Below, piece by piece: positions 26,484-34,942 of a stretch of DNA of 64,000 nt (positions within the stretch are counted from its first letter, which is position 1; the number at the start of each line of letters is the position of its first letter). A model generated the notes under the pieces. It worked only from the letters and a program-made list of their open reading frames with translations, had not been told where the DNA came from and did no database searches. Origin of the DNA: Clostridium tagluense (lineage in GTDB: Bacteria > Bacillota > Clostridia > Clostridiales > Clostridiaceae); the NCBI RefSeq assembly GCF_003865095.1, contig NZ_BHYK01000005.1, positions 1-64,000 on the forward strand, read 5' to 3'. The position numbers were made by a program, and so were the translations under genes.

Positions 26484-28820
26484 ATGAAGTTATGTGATGT
26501 ATGTAAAAAAAATATAGCAATGATATTAACATCAAAAATTGAAAGCGGAAAAACTGAAACTGTAGCTTTATGTATAGAATGCGCTAAAAAGAGGGGAGTT
26601 CCAGTTATGGATCAATTGATGCAACAAGCTGGGATATCTTCAGAGGATATTCAAAACTTAAATCAGCAAATGGGTAATATCTTTAAAGATATGAATTTAG
26701 AAGATATGAATTTAGAAGATATGAACCTTGAGGATATGAAGCTTGAAGATATGAGCAATGAGAATGGTGACGGTAAAAAACTTATTGGTAATATTTTTAA
26801 TGGCTTATTTTCACCTAAAGATGAAAATAAAGATTTCATAGATGAGGAAATTGAAACTTCACCAAAGAGTGTGAATGCACCAGAAGATAAGTCAAAAAAG
26901 AATCCCTTTAAAAAGAAGCGAAAGCACTTAGAGACATATGGGATAAACCTAACAAACAAAGCAAATCAAAAGGGTGTAGACAAGGTTGTTGGGAGGAATA
27001 AAGAAATTGATCGCGTAGTTCAGATTTTAAATAGAAGAACCAAAAACAATCCCATATTAATTGGGGAAGCAGGTGTTGGTAAGACAGCTATTGCAGAGGG
27101 TTTAGCTGTGAGAATTTCAGAAAAACAAGTTCCAGAGAAATTGTTTAATGCCGAAGTTTATTTGCTTGACCTCACTGCGGTTGTTGCAGGTACACAATTT
27201 AGAGGACAATTTGAAAGTCGCATGAAGTCAATTATTGAAGAAGCTAAGGAAAGTGGAAATATAATATTGGTTATTGACGAGGTGCACAATATTATGGGCG
27301 CTGGTGAAGTTCAGGGTGGGTCAATGAATGCAGCAAATATTTTAAAACCAGCTTTAGCCAAAGGTGAAATACAAGTTATTGGAGTTACTACTCTCGAGGA
27401 ATATAGAAAATATATAGAGAAAGACGCAGCTCTTGAGAGAAGATTCCAGCCAGTCCTAGTTGAAGAACCAAGCATAGAAGAGACAATAGAAATTTTAAAG
27501 GGAATAAGAGGCTATTATGAAGAATATCATAAAGTTAAAATATCTGATGAAATTATTGAGGAAGTTGTAAACTTATCTGAAAGATATATAACGGACAGGT
27601 TTCTTCCAGATAAAGCTATAGATGTTATTGATGAAGCTGGTTCTAGGGCTAATTTGAAAAATATTGGACTTATTGAACTTTCAGGATTAAAGCAGCAATC
27701 AGAAAAAGTGCAAAATGAAAAGGATGATGCAGAAGCTACTGGAAACTTTGAAAAAGCTGCAGAATATAGGATGAAACTATGTAAAATAAAAGAGAATATT
27801 GTTGAAATTAAGAAAAAATGCAGTGAGGTCAAAATTACGCAGGAGGATATTGCTTTTGTAATTGAATCATGGACTAGAATTCCAATTCAAAAGATTACAG
27901 AGAAAGAAGCGAAAAAGCTATTGGACTTAGAAAACAGACTACATAAACGAGTTATAGGCCAAAATGAGGCGATTGCTAGTTTATCTAGAGCAATTAGGCG
28001 GAATCGTTCAGGATTTAGAAAGAAGAAAAAGCCTTCCTCTTTTATTTTTGTTGGACCAACAGGGGTTGGAAAAACAGAGCTAGTTAAAGCACTAGCCTCT
28101 GAACTCTTTGGAAGCGAGGATGCATTAATTCGTATAGATATGTCTGAATACATGGAAAAACATACTGTTTCAAAGTTGATTGGTGCACCACCAGGGTATG
28201 TAGGCTATGAGCAAGCTGGCCAATTAACTGAAAAAGTCAGAAGAAAGCCTTATAGCGTGATTCTTTTAGATGAAATTGAGAAAGCTCATCCGGATGTATT
28301 TAATATGCTATTACAAATTCTTGAGGATGGAAGATTAACAGATAGTCAGGGAAGAACTGTTTTCTTTGATAACACTGTAATAATAATGACATCCAATGCA
28401 GGTACTCAGTTTAAAGCAGGTAGTATGGGGTTTGTTCAGGATAATTATGATATTTTAGAAGCCCGTGTGAAGGATGCTTTAAAAGAAACCTTTAGACCGG
28501 AATTTTTAAATAGAGTAGATGAAACTATTGTATTTACTCCTCTTAAAAAAGAAGAACTTCGCAAAATAGTAGATTTAATGATTATGGAAGTTGTGGAAGA
28601 GGTAAAAGAAAAGAAAATTACCGTGGACGTAACAGACGCAGTAAAGGACTTTGTATTAGAAAAAGGATACGATGACAAATATGGAGCAAGACCACTGAGA
28701 CGAACTATTCAAAAGTATATCGAGGATGAGATTGCAGAGCAGTATCTCCAAAATGAATTTAGTGAAGGGTCAAATATATCCATAGAATTAAAAGAAGGTA
28801 AAATTGTTATAAGCCTTTAG
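26484..28820 (+). CDS. ClpE-like AAA+ chaperone ATPase
   Basis: A 778-residue Hsp100 protein. It has an N-terminal zinc finger (CDVCKKN and CIECAKK, residues 3-36), a low-complexity acidic linker with four tandem [10 protein letters not shown]-type units (about residues 72-91), AAA domain D1 with [15 protein letters not shown], a UVR-like coiled insert (about 420-460) and D2 with [15 protein letters not shown] and [18 protein letters not shown]. It lacks the ClpC N-domain and most resembles ClpE-type unfoldases that work with ClpP. The ATG at 26484 is chosen because GGAGATG lies at correct spacing. It sits inside the integrase element, with no CtsR or CIRCE site visible. Confidence 0.92.
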   Translation: MKLCDVCKKNIAMILTSKIESGKTETVALCIECAKKRGVPVMDQLMQQAGISSEDIQNLNQQMGNIFKDMNLEDMNLEDMNLEDMKLEDMSNENGDGKKLIGNIFNGLFSPKDENKDFIDEEIETSPKSVNAPEDKSKKNPFKKKRKHLETYGINLTNKANQKGVDKVVGRNKEIDRVVQILNRRTKNNPILIGEAGVGKTAIAEGLAVRISEKQVPEKLFNAEVYLLDLTAVVAGTQFRGQFESRMKSIIEEAKESGNIILVIDEVHNIMGAGEVQGGSMNAANILKPALAKGEIQVIGVTTLEEYRKYIEKDAALERRFQPVLVEEPSIEETIEILKGIRGYYEEYHKVKISDEIIEEVVNLSERYITDRFLPDKAIDVIDEAGSRANLKNIGLIELSGLKQQSEKVQNEKDDAEATGNFEKAAEYRMKLCKIKENIVEIKKKCSEVKITQEDIAFVIESWTRIPIQKITEKEAKKLLDLENRLHKRVIGQNEAIASLSRAIRRNRSGFRKKKKPSSFIFVGPTGVGKTELVKALASELFGSEDALIRIDMSEYMEKHTVSKLIGAPPGYVGYEQAGQLTEKVRRKPYSVILLDEIEKAHPDVFNMLLQILEDGRLTDSQGRTVFFDNTVIIMTSNAGTQFKAGSMGFVQDNYDILEARVKDALKETFRPEFLNRVDETIVFTPLKKEELRKIVDLMIMEVVEEVKEKKITVDVTDAVKDFVLEKGYDDKYGARPLRRTIQKYIEDEIAEQYLQNEFSEGSNISIELKEGKIVISL

Positions 28821-28852
28821 TATAGTTAAATTATGTTAATGTACCGAGTAAT

Positions 28853-28891
28853 GTGTAAAAGCTGCTGAAAATTATTCAGCAGCTTTTGCAC
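28853..28891. terminator. Bidirectional terminator between the clp gene and the PAP2 gene
   Basis: GTGTAAAAGCTGCTGAA pairs with TTCAGCAGCTTTTGCAC (one mismatch) around AATTA, between convergent genes. Confidence 0.85.
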
Positions 28892-28892
28892 G

Positions 28893-29552
28893 TTATTGTT
28901 TAATATCTTTTTCTAATAAATTATAAGATTTTTTGGAATTGTAGATTTTGTAATATTCCTCTACATAAGTAATCCCTGTGAAAAATACTTCACATAAAAA
29001 AATTGCGAAAAATATATCCATTATCACGTGTTGTTTAATAAACTGAGTAGATATTATAATAAGAAATCCTACCACATTAACTGGAAATTTAATTCGTTTA
29101 TTAGCGTTTGTAAGATTAATCCCTTTAACTGCTAGGTATGTAGTAATTACATGTATGCTTGGAAAGCAATTATAAGGCATATCAGAGCTATAAGTAAATA
29201 AAATTAATTTTGAGAATATATCCTCTCCAGTGACAATAGGCCTTGCTACAGTGGTTTGAAAAAAATAAAAAGTTATAAAAGCAACAACATAACATAGGAT
29301 TAAGGTAAGCATAATTTTATAATAAACTTTTCTGTTTTTAAAGCACAAATAAACAAAACAAAAGGCTAAGAAAAACCATAAAGTCATATAAGGTATTATG
29401 AAGACTTTTATAAGTGGTAAAAATCTATCTAAATCAGTAGTTAGGTCATAAACTCCTCTTTGGGTATTATTTAGCGTCCAATAAAACAAATTAGAAAAAG
29501 GGATAGAACCAATAAGTAACAGTGGTAATAAATTTTTAAAAAGTTTCTTCAA
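28893..29552 (-). CDS. PAP2 family membrane phosphatase
   Basis: A 219-residue protein with about six membrane helices and the three PAP2 motifs: the end of motif 1 as TTVARP (about residue 103), motif 2 as PSIH (about 131) and motif 3 as STQFIKQHVIMD (about 168-179). Such enzymes remove phosphate from lipid phosphates or act as inositol phosphorylceramide synthase-like transferases; the substrate here is unknown. The start is TTG after GAGAGGACTGATTAC. It is convergent with the clp gene and is the last gene before the right end of the element. Confidence 0.85.
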   Translation of the reverse strand: MKKLFKNLLPLLLIGSIPFSNLFYWTLNNTQRGVYDLTTDLDRFLPLIKVFIIPYMTLWFFLAFCFVYLCFKNRKVYYKIMLTLILCYVVAFITFYFFQTTVARPIVTGEDIFSKLILFTYSSDMPYNCFPSIHVITTYLAVKGINLTNANKRIKFPVNVVGFLIIISTQFIKQHVIMDIFFAIFLCEVFFTGITYVEEYYKIYNSKKSYNLLEKDIKQ

Positions 29553-29577
29553 GTAATCAGTCCTCTCTTCAAAGACT

Positions 29578-29606
29578 ATTTTAACGGAAAATTACAATAT
29601 TTTCAA
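29578..29606 (-). promoter_or_regulatory. Promoter of the PAP2 gene
   Basis: On the minus strand TTGAAA (29606-29601), a 17-bp spacer and TAAAAT (29583-29578) precede the PAP2 start by 26 bp. Confidence 0.6.
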
Positions 29607-29699
29607 TGATTTTCGTGAAATTTTTTATGGATATTGTGACATTATTATAAAAAAATAAAAAAATGTGTTGAAAAGAGGGTATAAAATGCACAAGAGATC

Positions 29700-29728
29700 A
29701 TCGCAGTTTGGTGTTTCGAGCATGTCCT
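29700..29728 (+). other. attR (right recombination junction)
   Basis: The element arm ATCGCAGTTTGGTG (29700-29713), a 9-nt gap and the crossover core TGTCCT (29723-29728), after which host gene codons resume in frame. Confidence 0.82.
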
Positions 29729-30670
29729 TGCCGTCTGGCAGAAACAGGAGACTGTATATTATGTTCGCAGCTAGCAGGTAAAAATTTCTGTGATTGTTGT
29801 AATTGGAATGGAGTATGCATATATCAAGACTATGCTTCAAACAATTACAAAGCTAAAGAAAGCAGGAAATATTATCATTGCAAAATAGTAGAGAAAAATA
29901 AATTTGAAGATAATGTTGTTATATTTACTCTTGAGGTAAGTGATAAATTGGTAAGCGAATTGGTTCATGCGGGGAGTTATGTTTTTGCTCGCCGCCCGGA
30001 TACAGATACGAGGTTTGATACTCCGATATCAATAATGGATACTGATACGAGAAATAATACGATAACTATTGCTATAGAATTAAAAGGAACAAAAACCAAG
30101 GACTTAGATATATTAAAAGAAGGAGAAGAGATGCTAGTAAAAGCACCATTTTGGAATGGTATTTTAGGTGTGAAAAACATAAATAATATTAAAAATAGTA
30201 AATGTTTAATTGTAGCAAGAGGTATAGGGCAGGCCCCTATGATACCTCCGCTTAAACATTTGCATGGAAATAATAATGAAATTACCGTTATAATTGATAA
30301 TGCCCCCTATAAAAATAGCTTTGTTAATGAATATATGGAAAAATATGCTTCAAAAGTTATACTGGTAAGTACTATATGCCGTGGAAAGATTACAGAGGAA
30401 TTTAATAATATATTGAAGGATTTAATTAGTAATAATGATATCAAATTAGTGCATTGTGATGCTGCGGATGTTTTAAATTATGAATTGATGAAGGTCGTAG
30501 AAGGTATAGATGAAAATATTAAATATTCATGTTGTAATAATGCAAAGATGTGCTGTGGAGAAGGCATATGTGGTTGCTGTACAAGAAAAAATAATGACCG
30601 TAAACTAAGAAGGCTCTGCAAAATGCAGACAGAACCTAAATACGTATTAGAGGGGAGGAGAATATTTTGA
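29708..30670 (+). CDS. FAD/NAD-binding oxidoreductase (sulfide/dihydroorotate dehydrogenase-like), 3' part of the split gene
   Basis: The frame is open from 29708, but native codons begin at the core (29723) and no ribosome binding site precedes it. Native content: a cysteine-rich module (CPCRLAETGDCILCSQ then FCDCCNW), a ferredoxin-reductase-like FAD domain (about codons 55-150), an NAD-binding region with IVARGIGQAPMIPPL and a C-terminal Fe-S cysteine cluster (CCNNAKMCCGEGICGCC) like the electron-transfer subunit of dihydroorotate dehydrogenase. The missing first 17 codons are at 24239-24289. Its stop overlaps the next gene's start (ATTTTGA), so both were probably one operon. Confidence 0.85.
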   Translation: MVFRACPCRLAETGDCILCSQLAGKNFCDCCNWNGVCIYQDYASNNYKAKESRKYYHCKIVEKNKFEDNVVIFTLEVSDKLVSELVHAGSYVFARRPDTDTRFDTPISIMDTDTRNNTITIAIELKGTKTKDLDILKEGEEMLVKAPFWNGILGVKNINNIKNSKCLIVARGIGQAPMIPPLKHLHGNNNEITVIIDNAPYKNSFVNEYMEKYASKVILVSTICRGKITEEFNNILKDLISNNDIKLVHCDAADVLNYELMKVVEGIDENIKYSCCNNAKMCCGEGICGCCTRKNNDRKLRRLCKMQTEPKYVLEGRRIF

Positions 30671-31944
30671 AGGTTATTGTAATTGGTGGTGGGTGGTCTG
30701 GTTGTAGTGCGGCAATAGCAGCAAAAAAAGCGGGCGCTACGGTTGTATTATACGAAAAAACAGATATGCTTTTAGGACTTGGTAATGTAGGTGGTATAAT
30801 GAGAAATAATGGAAGGTATACCGCGTCAGAAGAAATGATAGCGCTAGGGGCAGGAGATTTAATACATTTGACTGATGGAAATAGTAGACATAAAAATATT
30901 GACTTTCCTGGACATAAACATGCCTGGCTTTATGATGTAAACAAGATTGAGCCAGCAGTTCTAAAATATTTAAAAGCTATGGATATAGAAATAAACTTGA
31001 TAACAAGAATAGTAGATGTTGAAAAAGAAGGAAATAGAATAAAAGGAATATATTTATCAGATGGAGAATATGTGCAGGCTGATGTATTTATAGAAACTAC
31101 AGGTTCAACAGGGCCAATGGGTAACTGTTTAAAATATGGAAATGGATGCTCAATGTGCATTTTAAGATGTCCAGCTTTTGGGCCAAGGGTAAGCATAAGC
31201 TACAGAGCAGGCATTGAAGACCTAAAGGGTGAGAGAGAAGAAGATGTATATGGAGCTATTAGTGGTTCTTGCAAACTAGCCAAAGATTCATTAGCGGAGG
31301 ATGTTATTAAACAACTGGATGAAACCGGATTAGTTATTTTAAAAGTTCCAGAAGAAGATATTAATTTGGATAAACTTAAACTAAAGGTATGTCAGCAGTA
31401 TGCACTTAAAGAGTTTGCAGAAAATATAATTCTTTTAGATACAGGTCATGCAAAATTAATGACTTCGTATTATCCATTGGAAAAGTTAAGAAAAATTAAA
31501 GGACTTGAAAACGCAAAATATATAGATCCATATGCAGGGGGAAAGGGAAACTCCATAAGGTATCTATCCGTAGCTCCAAGAACAAACAGTATGAAGGTTG
31601 TAGGCCTGGATAATTTGTTTTGTGCAGGTGAGAAGGCTGGATTATTTGTAGGTCATACAGAAGCCATTATAACTGGTGCTTTAGCTGGACATAATGCAAT
31701 AAGGAATTATTTGGGCATGCCACTACTTATATTACCAAGAGCCCTAGCCGTTGGAGATATAATTGCCTATGCAAATGAAAAAATAAATTCTAAAGAAGGA
31801 AGAACAAATAGATATACTTTTGCAGGAGCGGAGTATTTTAATAGAATGGTGGAAATGGGGCTTTATACTTTGGATATAGATAAGATAAAGGGAAAAGTAG
31901 AAAAATTAAATTTAACTAATATATTTAGTGAAAAACTTATATAG
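30667..31944 (+). CDS. FAD-dependent oxidoreductase (GidA/TrmFO-like fold)
   Basis: A 425-residue flavoprotein. The N-terminal dinucleotide-binding motif VIVIGGGWSGCSAAIAA is at residues 3-19, followed by GNVGGIMRNNGRYT, a cysteine motif GCSMCILRCPAFGPR (about 155-170) and the C-terminal FAD motif LFCAGEKAGLFVGHTEAIITGALAGHNA. It resembles the TrmFO/GidA fold but lacks clear evidence of tRNA modification. It overlaps the end of the split Fe-S flavoprotein gene, so the two likely form a two-subunit redox enzyme. The start is TTG after GGGGAGGAGAATAT. Confidence 0.85.
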   Translation: MKVIVIGGGWSGCSAAIAAKKAGATVVLYEKTDMLLGLGNVGGIMRNNGRYTASEEMIALGAGDLIHLTDGNSRHKNIDFPGHKHAWLYDVNKIEPAVLKYLKAMDIEINLITRIVDVEKEGNRIKGIYLSDGEYVQADVFIETTGSTGPMGNCLKYGNGCSMCILRCPAFGPRVSISYRAGIEDLKGEREEDVYGAISGSCKLAKDSLAEDVIKQLDETGLVILKVPEEDINLDKLKLKVCQQYALKEFAENIILLDTGHAKLMTSYYPLEKLRKIKGLENAKYIDPYAGGKGNSIRYLSVAPRTNSMKVVGLDNLFCAGEKAGLFVGHTEAIITGALAGHNAIRNYLGMPLLILPRALAVGDIIAYANEKINSKEGRTNRYTFAGAEYFNRMVEMGLYTLDIDKIKGKVEKLNLTNIFSEKLI

Positions 31945-31954
31945 ATAAAGATTT

Positions 31955-31995
31955 GGAAAGGTCAGCTTAAGGTGGAGCGGACCTTTTCACTTTTC
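31955..31995 (+). terminator. Intrinsic terminator after the oxidoreductase pair
   Basis: GGAAAGGTC (31955-31963) pairs with GACCTTTTC (31980-31988). Confidence 0.65.
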
Positions 31996-32035
31996 TAAAC
32001 ATTTATAATTGCTAGGTATTTTAAAATTATTAAGC

Positions 32036-32800
32036 CTAAACAAACCAAGATAATATATGTTTGTATTGAAAATCATCACCATAGGTTAGCTTGTTAAGTT
32101 TTATTATGGAATCTTTTACTTTAGTTAGGTAAGTTGAATAATACTGATCAGTTTTATTTAAAGTGTTTTCGCAAAGGGTTGGCTCATTAAAAACTAAATA
32201 TTTTCTGCATATAAAAGGCCTTACAGAATAGATTGTACAATTGCTATTGCTGTCTAAAAAGGCACAAGGAATATTAGCGTTTGCATATAATTTATAATTT
32301 TCATCCAAAAATCTACCGTTAGTATGCACAAGGCGTGATAAAGTTTCTTTGTTTTGGTTGATTTTATAATTAAATTCAGCCATCATATCTTTAGAATAAT
32401 GCTCACTCATGTAAACTTTTATTAATTCATTTTCAAGTTGACTTGATAATATTGGTAAAAAACAGCAATGGTTACAGCCTTGCTTGCAAGAAGTAACTTT
32501 CTCTATAGGCTTTAATGCATTATCAAGTTTTTCGTAAAGGCGCCTGAGTTTCCGCGAGGCCTCCTCTGGAGATAATCCAGAAATTATTGAATCAATTCTA
32601 GATTCAATAAATCCATTTATTTTTTGTACTGCTATGATAATTTCAGTTTGATCATAAATGATTTGCCTTCCAGTGTCAGGTAACAATATTGCTTCATAAG
32701 TATGATTTTTTTTCATACAACAATCAGAAAAATTCAATCCACTTCCGCATATACATAATTGATTTTTGGGAATTATTGATACACTAGCATTAAATTTCAT
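32036..32800 (-). CDS. SEC-C motif / YkgJ-type cysteine cluster protein
   Basis: A 254-residue protein combining two metal-binding modules. An N-terminal SEC-C-like zinc motif (LCICGSGLNFSDCC, residues 16-29) precedes a YkgJ-type cluster (CKQGCNHCCFLPI near 104 and CAFLDSNSNCTIYSVRPFICR near 180). YkgJ-family proteins are thought to bind Zn or Fe, and function is not established. The ATG follows AAGGGGCGGATTAAA. It is convergent with the oxidoreductase gene. Confidence 0.85.
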   Translation of the reverse strand: MKFNASVSIIPKNQLCICGSGLNFSDCCMKKNHTYEAILLPDTGRQIIYDQTEIIIAVQKINGFIESRIDSIISGLSPEEASRKLRRLYEKLDNALKPIEKVTSCKQGCNHCCFLPILSSQLENELIKVYMSEHYSKDMMAEFNYKINQNKETLSRLVHTNGRFLDENYKLYANANIPCAFLDSNSNCTIYSVRPFICRKYLVFNEPTLCENTLNKTDQYYSTYLTKVKDSIIKLNKLTYGDDFQYKHILSWFV

Positions 32801-33010
32801 TTTAATCCGCCCCTTGTTTAATTACGTTTGAATAAATACCTATATATGATTTGTGGTTTTTCATTATATTACAATAAATATGTTGATTCTAAAAGTAATG
32901 GTAAATTTATTATAGTATCATCTACTGCAAATGTAAAAATATATTTTTATTTTTAAGCTAATAAATAAAGTTAGCAGTATATTTTATAAAGTAATACAAA
33001 CAATAGATTT

Positions 33011-33433
33011 ATGTGGAAAAGATTTATTATATACGGACTTTTAGGTCTCTGCGCAGAGGTTTTGTGGAATGGTTTGGGCGCAATGCTTAGGGGTGATGTT
33101 TTACTTAGGGGCACTACCTGTATTTGGATGTTTCCTATATATGGGCTTGCTGTATTTCTTGAACCGGTGCATTATAGGATAAAACATCTTCCGCTTATAG
33201 CTCGGGGAGGTATATACATGGTTCTTATATTTGCAGTAGAATTACTTTGCGGACTACTGCTTAAATCTGTTTTAGGTGTGTGTCCTTGGAACTATGAAAA
33301 TAAAACATTATCAATAGGTGGAATAATTACATTGGGTTATGCACCAGTATGGATTGTGGTTGGGATTATATTTGAAAAAATCCATGATGCTATAATATGC
33401 ATTGAAAGCAGTATCAATTGTAATTCTAAATGA
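33011..33433 (+). CDS. CmpB-type (ABC transporter type IV family) membrane protein
   Basis: A 140-residue protein with about four membrane helices, including a GLLGLCAEVLWNGLGA start, MFPIYGLAVFLEPVHYRI and a C-terminal YAPVWIVVGIIFEKIHD. This matches the putative CmpB family of small membrane proteins, whose function is unknown. No clear ribosome binding site precedes the ATG, so the start is uncertain. It is convergent with the marR gene across a strong hairpin. Confidence 0.75.
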   Translation: MWKRFIIYGLLGLCAEVLWNGLGAMLRGDVLLRGTTCIWMFPIYGLAVFLEPVHYRIKHLPLIARGGIYMVLIFAVELLCGLLLKSVLGVCPWNYENKTLSIGGIITLGYAPVWIVVGIIFEKIHDAIICIESSINCNSK

Positions 33434-33460
33434 AAAGTGGGAAGAAAGTTATGAATGTAA

Positions 33461-33516
33461 AAAAATATACAATGTGCTTAATGTAATAAATACATTAAGC
33501 ACACCGTATATTTTTT
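33461..33516. terminator. Bidirectional terminator between the CmpB-type gene and marR
   Basis: GTGCTTAATGTA (33474-33485) pairs perfectly with TACATTAAGCAC (33491-33502), extended by AAAAATATAC/GTATATTTTT outside. Confidence 0.9.
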
Positions 33517-33961
33517 ATTTGCTATTATAGCTAGGAGTTAAGCTTAGCAATAGTGAAGTGATATTTTCCTTCAAAAGTTCTGCACTTTGAAGAGTAAGTC
33601 CTGTAGAGCAAAGGATTCTATTTGGTATTTCAATGGCCATTTCTTTTAATTCAATACCCTTTTGGGTTAACTTAACAAATACTTTTCTTTCATCTACGGT
33701 ATCTCGAGTTCTATTTACTAGCTCCATACATTCTAATTTTTTTAATAGTGGAGTCAAGGTGCCAGAATCAAGATGTAATTTTTTTCCCATCTCTTTTACT
33801 GTTATATTATCTTTCTCCCATAATACTAAAAGAGAAATATATTGAGTATAGGTTATACCCAGTTTATCTAGGGCGGGCTTATACAATTTTGTTATTTCAC
33901 GGGAACAAGCATATAGAGCAAAGCATAATTGGTTATCTAATTTAAGTGGTTCATAGTTCAT
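33515..33961 (-). CDS. MarR family regulator, OhrR-like
   Basis: A 148-residue winged-helix repressor beginning MNYEPLKLDNQLCFALYACS. The N-terminal cysteine in DNQLCFALYA is where OhrR carries its peroxide-sensing Cys15. The DNA-binding part (ITVKEMGKKLHLDSGTLTPLLKKLE) and wing (TRDTVDERKVFVKLT) follow. OhrR represses organic-peroxide defence genes. The ATG at 33961 is chosen because AAAGGAAG is well spaced; a GTG at 33970 is too close. It lies downstream of glutathione peroxidase on the same strand, whose upstream region carries an OhrR-like palindrome. Confidence 0.88.
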   Translation of the reverse strand: MNYEPLKLDNQLCFALYACSREITKLYKPALDKLGITYTQYISLLVLWEKDNITVKEMGKKLHLDSGTLTPLLKKLECMELVNRTRDTVDERKVFVKLTQKGIELKEMAIEIPNRILCSTGLTLQSAELLKENITSLLLSLTPSYNSK

Positions 33962-34144
33962 TTTAATCACTTCCTTTATAGTTTATTAAATCATCATCTT
34001 AGACGCTGTAATATTAATGACACGCACTTATAGAAATGTCATTAAAATAAAAAAAGGTATGAACATAAAACATATATTATAGCTTGAAAATATGTTCTAC
34101 GTCCACACTAGTAAAATTAATGAGATGGATAAATTTAATGGGTT

Positions 34145-34690
34145 TTATAGAAGCTTTTTAATGTTACCTTCAATTTCCATTGGTTCTATAGGAGATTCAA
34201 ATCTTTCTACAACATTACCACTTTTGTCTATCAAAAATTTAGTGAAATTCCATTTAACTGAATCACCTAATAGAAAATCAGGAAATTTTTCTTGTAAAAA
34301 TGAATGTAACATTTTACCGCTTGGGTTATTCATATCAAAGCCTCCAAAGGCTACTTGCTGTGTCAAATACTTAAATATTGGGTGTGCATCATTACCTCTA
34401 ACTTCAACTTTTTCAGAAAGTGGGAAAGTTACTCCAAAATTAATTTCACAAAAGTTTTTTACCTCATCATTGTTTGAAGGTTCTTGGTCTGCAAACTGGT
34501 TAGAAGGAAAACCTAGTATCTCAAAGCCTTTAGCATTATATTTCTCATATAGTTTTTGTAAATCTTTATATTGAGGTGTAAAACCACATTTACTTGCAGT
34601 ATTTACAATTAATAATACTTTGCCTTTGAATTTATCTAAGGCTGCATCCTCTCCATCGATAGTTTTAAATTTAAAGTCATAAATATTCAT
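34145..34690 (-). CDS. Glutathione peroxidase-type thiol peroxidase
   Basis: A 181-residue peroxidase. The catalytic cysteine is in NTASKCGFTPQY (about residue 35); it is TGT in the DNA, not a selenocysteine codon. GFPSNQFADQEP and KWNFTKFLID supply the conserved Gln and Trp/Asn. Bacterial enzymes of this type usually use thioredoxin. The ATG follows AAAGGAGGATTATTAAATT. An OhrR-like operator lies upstream and the marR gene downstream, suggesting an organic-peroxide response unit. Confidence 0.93.
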   Translation of the reverse strand: MNIYDFKFKTIDGEDAALDKFKGKVLLIVNTASKCGFTPQYKDLQKLYEKYNAKGFEILGFPSNQFADQEPSNNDEVKNFCEINFGVTFPLSEKVEVRGNDAHPIFKYLTQQVAFGGFDMNNPSGKMLHSFLQEKFPDFLLGDSVKWNFTKFLIDKSGNVVERFESPIEPMEIEGNIKKLL

Positions 34691-34770
34691 AATTTAATAA
34701 TCCTCCTTTATATGTTTTTTCTTATATAGCAATATATTAGTTTGCATCAATTTAAATATGTAAAATTAAA

Positions 34771-34780
34771 TTGCATGCAA
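34771..34780. promoter_or_regulatory. OhrR-like palindromic operator upstream of glutathione peroxidase
   Basis: A perfect palindrome TTGCATGCAA within ATTAAATTGCATGCAACTAG, resembling OhrR operators, lies 81 bp upstream of the peroxidase start. The nearby marR product is the natural ligand. Confidence 0.55.
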
Positions 34781-34942
34781 CTAGTTTATGACCTTAATAT
34801 ATCATGTTAATCATAAACTGTCAAGGACTTCTTTTGTGAAATAAGAGATTTAATTTTTGTATAAAAAAATATACGGATTATCATAAGGCATGCTTATAAT
34901 AATCCGTATATTATTGAAAATAAATAAATACTTATATTGTAC

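Larger units (their letters stand above)
24284..29722. mobile_element. 5.4-kb serine-integrase element inserted in an oxidoreductase gene
   Basis: The element is bounded by the 6-bp direct repeat TGTCCT (24284-24289 and 29723-29728). Inside the left end lies CACTAAACTGCGAT (24295-24308); inside the right end lies ATCGCAGTTTGGTG (29700-29713), a 13/14 inverted match. Each arm is 9 nt from the central TG, the geometry of a serine-integrase attP. Contents: a large serine recombinase at the left end reading leftwards, a 54-codon gene, a ClpE-like ATPase gene and a PAP2 phosphatase gene. It resembles small integrative or skin-like excisable elements; mobility is inferred. Confidence 0.88.

Noticed and set aside
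29686-29781. A 31-codon frame crossing attR from ATG 29686
   Set aside because: It is out of frame with the oxidoreductase and reads across the junction by chance, although AGAGGG precedes it.
34145-34690. Selenoprotein glutathione peroxidase
   Set aside because: The catalytic codon is TGT (Cys), with no in-frame TGA.
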